Shown one piece after another: positions 6,433 through 9,631 of a DNA stretch of 9,631 nucleotides. This DNA is from an uncultured Eubacteriales bacterium. GTDB taxonomy: Bacteria > Bacillota > Clostridia > Oscillospirales > UBA644. The first letter of the stretch is position 1. Every line of letters begins with the position of its first letter. The notes below the pieces were generated by a model, which worked only from the letters and a program-made list of their open reading frames with translations, was not told where the DNA came from and did no database searches. The position numbers and the translations under genes were made by a program. The stretch lies in NCBI GenBank assembly GCA_900547165.1, contig URFZ01000030.1, forward strand, positions 1 to 9,631, written 5' to 3'.

Positions 6433-6526
6433 TTTATGTGTGCTTTTTGTAATATTCGCCGAAAAAAACAACATAAAAAAACCTTATTTTTTGTTTCGGG
6501 TTTTGTCATTTGTTGCTGAAATACAC
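6433..6526. other. AT-rich spacer with nothing recognised
   Basis: This stretch lies between the transposase relic and the promoter of the next operon. It has runs of A and T (around 6464-6492) but no convincing gene, clean hairpin or repeat. It may be the eroded upstream part of the insertion sequence. Confidence 0.5.
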
Positions 6527-6555
6527 TTGACACAAAGACCCTCCTATGATATACT
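6527..6555 (+). promoter_or_regulatory. Strong sigma-70/SigA-type promoter for the glycan operon
   Basis: TTGACA (6527-6532, exact consensus) and TATACT (6550-6555, one mismatch to TATAAT) are separated by exactly 17 nt. Initiation would fall near 6562, giving a leader of roughly 55 nt before the ATG at 6619. No operator or riboswitch-like structure is evident in the leader, so expression looks constitutive. Confidence 0.85.
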
Positions 6556-6618
6556 GTATCCGTAATAATATTTATATAACACAACTATTTCAAAGATATG
6601 ATACAGGTTCGGGATCAG

Positions 6619-7470
6619 ATGAAAAAAGTGTTGATAACGGGCGCGAACAGTTACATAGGCACGTCCTTTGAAAAGTACCTTCAAAGCTTCGGAGAGGCGT
6701 ATTCCGTCGATACCGTCGATATGACGGACGCATCGTGGCGTGAAAAAGATTTTTCCGGTTATGACGCCGTTTTTCACGTCGCCGGAATAGCGCATAGAAA
6801 AGAAACCGAAAAAAATGCGGAGCTGTATTACAAAGTGAATCGCGATTTGGCGGCGGATTGCGCGGCGAAAGCGAAAAACGACGGCGTGAAACAGTTCGTT
6901 TTTCTCAGTTCGATGAGCGTGTACGGGCTGAACAGCGGTTATATCGATTCCGATACTCTTCCGAACCCGAAAACGAATTACGGAAAATCCAAATTGCAGG
7001 CGGAAATCGCGTTGAAGAAATCGGAATCGGCGGATTTCGCAGTCGCTGTTCTCAGACCTCCGATGATTTACGGCAAGGGGTGCAGGGGAAATTATAACAC
7101 GTTGAAAAAAATCGCGTTGAAATCTCCTTTTTTTCCGAATATAGATAATAAAAGATCCATGCTTTACATAGAAAATCTCTGCGGGTTTGTTCGAGCGCTT
7201 ATAGATAATCGCGATCGCGGACTTTTCTTTCCTCAAAACAAAGAGTATGTCAATACCACGCGGCTTGCCGAACTGATTTGCAAATATAACGGAAAAAAGT
7301 TTCGCCCGACCGTAATATTCAATCCGGCGCTTTATTTGCTGCGAAAAGTTGCGGGCTCGGCGGAAAAGGCGTTCGGCGATCTGGTTTACGATATGTCGAT
7401 GAGCGAGTATTCGGAAAAATTCGCCGTAACCGACACCGAAACTTCGATAAGGTTTACAGAGGGTAAATAG
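6619..7470 (+). CDS. NAD-dependent sugar epimerase/dehydratase
   Basis: This 283-aa protein is an extended short-chain dehydrogenase of the nucleotide-sugar epimerase/dehydratase group (GalE-like), which uses bound NAD to interconvert or dehydrate UDP- or dTDP-sugars in the cytoplasm. The N-terminal Rossmann strand KKVLITGANSYIG (residues 2-14) binds NAD. VFHVAGIAHR is at 51-60, the catalytic Ser region is LSSMSVYG at 96-103, and the Tyr-Lys pair is Y121/K125 in NYGKSK. LRPPMIYGKGCRGN at 145-158 is the usual substrate-side block. At 283 aa it is shorter than typical GalE (about 330), as seen in polysaccharide-cluster epimerases. The start at 6619 is preferred over an in-frame ATG at 6598 because the Rossmann strand begins there, although the ribosome site (CGGGAT) is modest. 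It is the first gene after the promoter, and its stop abuts the next gene. The exact sugar cannot be inferred. Confidence 0.9.
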   Translation: MKKVLITGANSYIGTSFEKYLQSFGEAYSVDTVDMTDASWREKDFSGYDAVFHVAGIAHRKETEKNAELYYKVNRDLAADCAAKAKNDGVKQFVFLSSMSVYGLNSGYIDSDTLPNPKTNYGKSKLQAEIALKKSESADFAVAVLRPPMIYGKGCRGNYNTLKKIALKSPFFPNIDNKRSMLYIENLCGFVRALIDNRDRGLFFPQNKEYVNTTRLAELICKYNGKKFRPTVIFNPALYLLRKVAGSAEKAFGDLVYDMSMSEYSEKFAVTDTETSIRFTEGK

Positions 7471-8292
7471 ATGCAGCCATTTTCGGTCTTGATGAGTATT
7501 TACAAAAACGAAAAACCGGAATATTTCGAAGAGGCGATGAACAGTATCCTTTGCCAAACATCGGTTCCGGACGAAATAGTCCTTATCAGGGACGGCGCCG
7601 TGCCGGAGTGCTTGCAGGAGGTTATTGATTCGTTTTTGAAGACCTGCCCCGTCCGGATAAAGTATATTCCTTTTGAAAAAAACGGCGGGCTGGGAAACGC
7701 TCTGCGCGTCGGGGTGGAATCCTCAACAAACGAGTTTATCGCCAGAATGGACACGGACGACGTTTCCGTTTCTTCCAGGTTTGAGGTGCAGTTAAACGCT
7801 TTTGAAAAAGATCCGACGCTCGATCTTGTCGGCGGACAGGTCTTTGAATTTGAAAACGATGTTTCCGATGTTTCGGGCAAGAGAAGCGTGCCTGCCGAAC
7901 ACGGCGAAATCGCGGCGTTTCTGAAAAAACGAAACGCGTTCAATCATCCGACGGTTATGTTCAAAAAGTCTTCTGTTCTCAAAGCCGGCAATTACAGGGG
8001 CAGACATTTGGTCGAAGATTATGATTTATGGCTTCGGATGCTGGTCGACGGTTGCCGCTTTTTGAATCTGCCCGAAACTCTCGTTTATATGCGCGTCAGT
8101 CCCGATATGTACAAGCGGCGCGGCGGCGCGGAGTATTTCCGCTCTTTGAAAGAACTTGAAAAAGATAAGCGAAAAGCGGGCTTGACGAGCTCTATTCAAT
8201 ATGCCGCAAACATAACGATGCGCTTTGTTCAATGCGTTATCGCGCGCGGAAACATCCGCCGCGTCGTTTACCAGAAAATACTCAGGAAATAA
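7471..8292 (+). CDS. Family 2 glycosyltransferase
   Basis: This 273-aa protein has the GT-A fold of glycosyltransferase family 2, which transfers a sugar from a nucleotide donor to a growing glycan. The nucleotide-binding start FSVLMSIYKNEKPEYF is at residues 4-19, with SILCQT at 25-30 and DEIVLIRDGA at 34-43. The NGGLGNALRVGVE block is at 71-83. The metal-binding DxD is in ARMDTDDVS, with D94, D96 and D97. NHPTVMFKKS at 158-167 and the EDYDLW motif at 182-187 (probable catalytic base region) complete the domain. There is no membrane segment, so it is likely soluble or peripheral at the inner face of the membrane. The ATG immediately follows the TAG of the epimerase, with AGAGGG just upstream, so the two are coupled. 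Donor and linkage are unknown, though the adjacent epimerase may make its donor. Confidence 0.94.
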   Translation: MQPFSVLMSIYKNEKPEYFEEAMNSILCQTSVPDEIVLIRDGAVPECLQEVIDSFLKTCPVRIKYIPFEKNGGLGNALRVGVESSTNEFIARMDTDDVSVSSRFEVQLNAFEKDPTLDLVGGQVFEFENDVSDVSGKRSVPAEHGEIAAFLKKRNAFNHPTVMFKKSSVLKAGNYRGRHLVEDYDLWLRMLVDGCRFLNLPETLVYMRVSPDMYKRRGGAEYFRSLKELEKDKRKAGLTSSIQYAANITMRFVQCVIARGNIRRVVYQKILRK

Positions 8293-8319
8293 CATTGATT
8301 AACGTTTTGGTGGTTTTGC

Positions 8320-9174
8320 ATGGGGTTTGATATTGAAAACCTTCATGGCATTCTTTTTGAAATGCTGGAAGAGATTGACCGGATTTGTTCAAAAAACGAT
8401 ATTAAATATTCTCTTTTTGCAGGATCGGCTTTGGGCGCAGTTCGACACGGTGGATTTATTCCGTGGGACGATGATCTTGATATCGTTATGTTGCGCCCGG
8501 ATTATGAAAAATTCCTTCAAATTGCGGATAAGGAATTGAGTTCCGCATTTTTTTTGCAAAAAGAGTTTTCCGAACATTGGCCTATGTTTTTTTCCAAACT
8601 CAGGAAAAACGGAACTGCATATATGGAAAAAATGTTTCCGAAAGATTCTTCCCAACACCAGGGGATATATATTGACATCTTTCCATGTGACAACCTTTCT
8701 GACAGTAAATTTAAACGAAAAATTCAGCTTTTTGCATCCAAGGCAGTTATCGCATCATCTCTCGGAAAACGCGGATATTTAACAGACAGTATCGGAAAAA
8801 AGGTTTTTATCTGTTTTAGCAGGATTCTGCCGCAAAAGGCGTTGCGACGGATAGTTGTTAATAAAAATGAGCCAAAAAGTGAATTCGTTCATACTTTTTT
8901 CGGGGCTTCTTCGAAGTATGACAAAAGCGTCTTCCGCCGTGAGATCATGACTGAAACGCGTTTGTTGCCGTTTTGCGGGAAAAAGTTCCCGGTCTCTTCA
9001 AGATATGATGAATTGCTTTCGATTCTGTATGGGGATTATATGACTCTTCCACAGGAAAAGGATAGAAAATGCAAGGAACACGCAATGCTTGTCGATTTCG
9101 AAAATTCATATGAAAAATATATTGATTGGCAAAAAAAACAGCGTATAACCACATACACCAGAAGCATTCGTTGA
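8320..9174 (+). CDS. LicD family phosphotransferase
   Basis: LicD-family proteins transfer phosphocholine or other phospho-groups (for example phosphoglycerol or phosphoribitol) onto cell-surface glycans. This 284-aa protein shows the family signature. AGSALGAVRHGGFIPWDDD spans residues 34-52 and is followed by LDIVM, with D50, D51, D52 and D54 as likely metal or catalytic residues. YIDIFPCDN is at 117-125, and RYDELLSILYGDYMTLP at 228-244 is the typical C-terminal block. No signal peptide is present, so it is cytoplasmic or membrane-associated. GGTGG at 8309-8313 is its ribosome site, and the gap to the glycosyltransferase is 27 nt. Hand counts of three 60-base lines gave 21, 22 and 25 G+C, against 27 and 37 in two lipA lines, so the gene is AT-richer than the first operon and may be transferred. 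No choline uptake or CDP-choline genes are visible, so the transferred group is open. Confidence 0.92.
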   Translation: MGFDIENLHGILFEMLEEIDRICSKNDIKYSLFAGSALGAVRHGGFIPWDDDLDIVMLRPDYEKFLQIADKELSSAFFLQKEFSEHWPMFFSKLRKNGTAYMEKMFPKDSSQHQGIYIDIFPCDNLSDSKFKRKIQLFASKAVIASSLGKRGYLTDSIGKKVFICFSRILPQKALRRIVVNKNEPKSEFVHTFFGASSKYDKSVFRREIMTETRLLPFCGKKFPVSSRYDELLSILYGDYMTLPQEKDRKCKEHAMLVDFENSYEKYIDWQKKQRITTYTRSIR

Positions 9175-9209
9175 ATTTGCATCGGTAATAAATGCTTTTA
9201 TGCATTGAT

Positions 9210-9215
9210 TATAAT
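9210..9215 (+). promoter_or_regulatory. Possible -10 element for the secreted-protein gene
   Basis: A consensus TATAAT lies 21 nt before the ATG at 9237. No good -35 hexamer is found 16-18 nt upstream (the region is AATAAA-like), so this is a weak or activator-dependent promoter, or chance in AT-rich DNA. Confidence 0.35.
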
Positions 9216-9236
9216 ATTCGGAAAAGGAGCAGCCAC

Positions 9237-9631
9237 ATGAAACGAAGAAATTTCGCAAAAACTCTCTCCGCGCTTATTCTTTGTTTTGCCATGCTGTTCG
9301 GACTTTTGTCCGTTTCCGCGTCGGCGTATAACAAAGAATTTGTTTCTGAAACGCATGATGTGTTCAAAAGCACATCCGCAACCCTTGCGCCCGGCGTAGA
9401 ACAGTATATCAACTACGCCTATGCCAAGGACGGCAACCAGATGGTCTATTATGTGACCGTCGCGGATATTTCCAGAGACGATGTTGTTGTGCAGACGTCT
9501 TATAAAGACCAGTACAGAAACAAGGTTCTCGGAATGTCCAAGCTGACGGAACAGGTCGCTTCCGCAAATGAGTATTACAGCGATCCCGCGTCTCCGCAGT
9601 TTATCAGCGAATACTACAATGTTGTCGCCGG
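9237..9631 (+). CDS. Secreted protein, N-terminal part (possible phosphodiester glycosidase)
   Basis: The reading frame is open to the window edge, giving 131 residues. GGAG at 9226-9229 lies 7 nt before the ATG. Residues 1-30 are a clear Sec signal peptide: a positive start (MKRRNFAK), a hydrophobic core, and a probable signal peptidase I site after ASA at 28-30. The mature part begins with polar residues, then TLAPGVEQYINYAYAKDG, then VYYVTVADISRDDVVVQTSY, and reaches EYYNVVA at the edge. An early 'APGV' strand, a beta strand of the V-x-V-x-D type and an approach to 'NVVAG' resemble the start of NAGPA/DUF2233 phosphodiester glycosidases, which usually continue with a G-x-N-x-x-F-F motif. 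That motif would lie just outside, so the family is a tentative inference. The protein is exported, possibly to act on cell-wall glycans like those made by the preceding operon. Confidence 0.8.
   Translation, partial: MKRRNFAKTLSALILCFAMLFGLLSVSASAYNKEFVSETHDVFKSTSATLAPGVEQYINYAYAKDGNQMVYYVTVADISRDDVVVQTSYKDQYRNKVLGMSKLTEQVASANEYYSDPASPQFISEYYNVVA

Noticed and set aside
6310..6519. Plus-strand open frame in the gap before the glycan operon
   Set aside because: It is the complement of the IS3 transposase relic and has a Cys/Phe-rich meaningless translation.
6598..6618. Upstream ATG for the epimerase
   Set aside because: It would add MIQVRDQ before the Rossmann strand. The ATG at 6619 starts the canonical MKKVLITGA; the choice is likely but not certain.
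6544..7557. 337-codon minus-strand open frame opposite the epimerase
   Set aside because: It covers a plus-strand gene with NAD-binding and YxxxK motifs and runs through that gene's promoter region. Its composition (F, R, H, I rich) is typical of an antisense shadow.
9191..9206. AATGC/GCATT inverted repeat after licD as a terminator
   Set aside because: The stem is only 5 bp and has no following T run. It is too weak to call, and it overlaps the possible promoter region.

Overview
The window looks like chromosome from a Bacillota bacterium, most likely an anaerobic clostridial (gut or rumen-type) lineage. Supporting signs are strong AGGAGG-type ribosome binding sites, tightly packed co-directional genes, a LicD/GT2 surface-glycan set, a clostridial-style secreted protein, and the MnmA, LipA and LplA variants seen here. 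Assignment below phylum is inference. All intact genes are on the plus strand. The only minus-strand gene material is a decayed transposase.

Region 1 (1-6056) is a compact gene train. It holds the tail of an unknown upstream gene, an unrecognised 319-aa protein with a probable internal duplication, a membrane-anchored glycerophosphodiester phosphodiesterase, the tRNA 2-thiouridylase MnmA, a divergent lipoate-protein-ligase-like protein, a free-standing 79-aa lipoyl carrier domain, lipoyl synthase LipA, and a second, canonical lipoate-protein ligase. Spacings run from overlaps to 42 nt, so most of this could be one transcript. Its promoter lies upstream of the window. A perfect 16-bp hairpin (6063-6101) follows the last gene and probably ends transcription. 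The heart of the region is a self-contained lipoylation cassette (2993-6056): carrier domain, sulfur-inserting enzyme and two acyl-attachment enzymes. No dehydrogenase E1, E2 catalytic, E3 or GcvH gene is present.

Region 2 (about 6088-6526) contains the C-terminal part of an IS3-family transposase on the minus strand, broken by two compensating frameshifts, followed by about 90 nt of AT-rich DNA with nothing recognisable.

Region 3 (6527-9174) starts with a near-perfect housekeeping promoter (TTGACA, 17 nt, TATACT). It carries a sugar-nucleotide epimerase/dehydratase, a family 2 glycosyltransferase and a LicD-family phosphotransferase, a small surface-polysaccharide or teichoic-acid-type decoration operon. 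The licD gene is visibly AT-richer than the lip genes, which suggests acquisition by transfer.

Region 4 (9237-9631) is the start of a secreted protein with a clear signal peptide, cut by the window edge. It may be a phosphodiester glycosidase (NAGPA/DUF2233-like), but the diagnostic part lies outside.

The best candidate for something under-described is the lipoylation cassette. A lone E2-type lipoyl domain sits next to LipA between two unequal LplA paralogues, one of which has lost residues normally conserved in ATP-dependent lipoate ligases and gained a cysteine.
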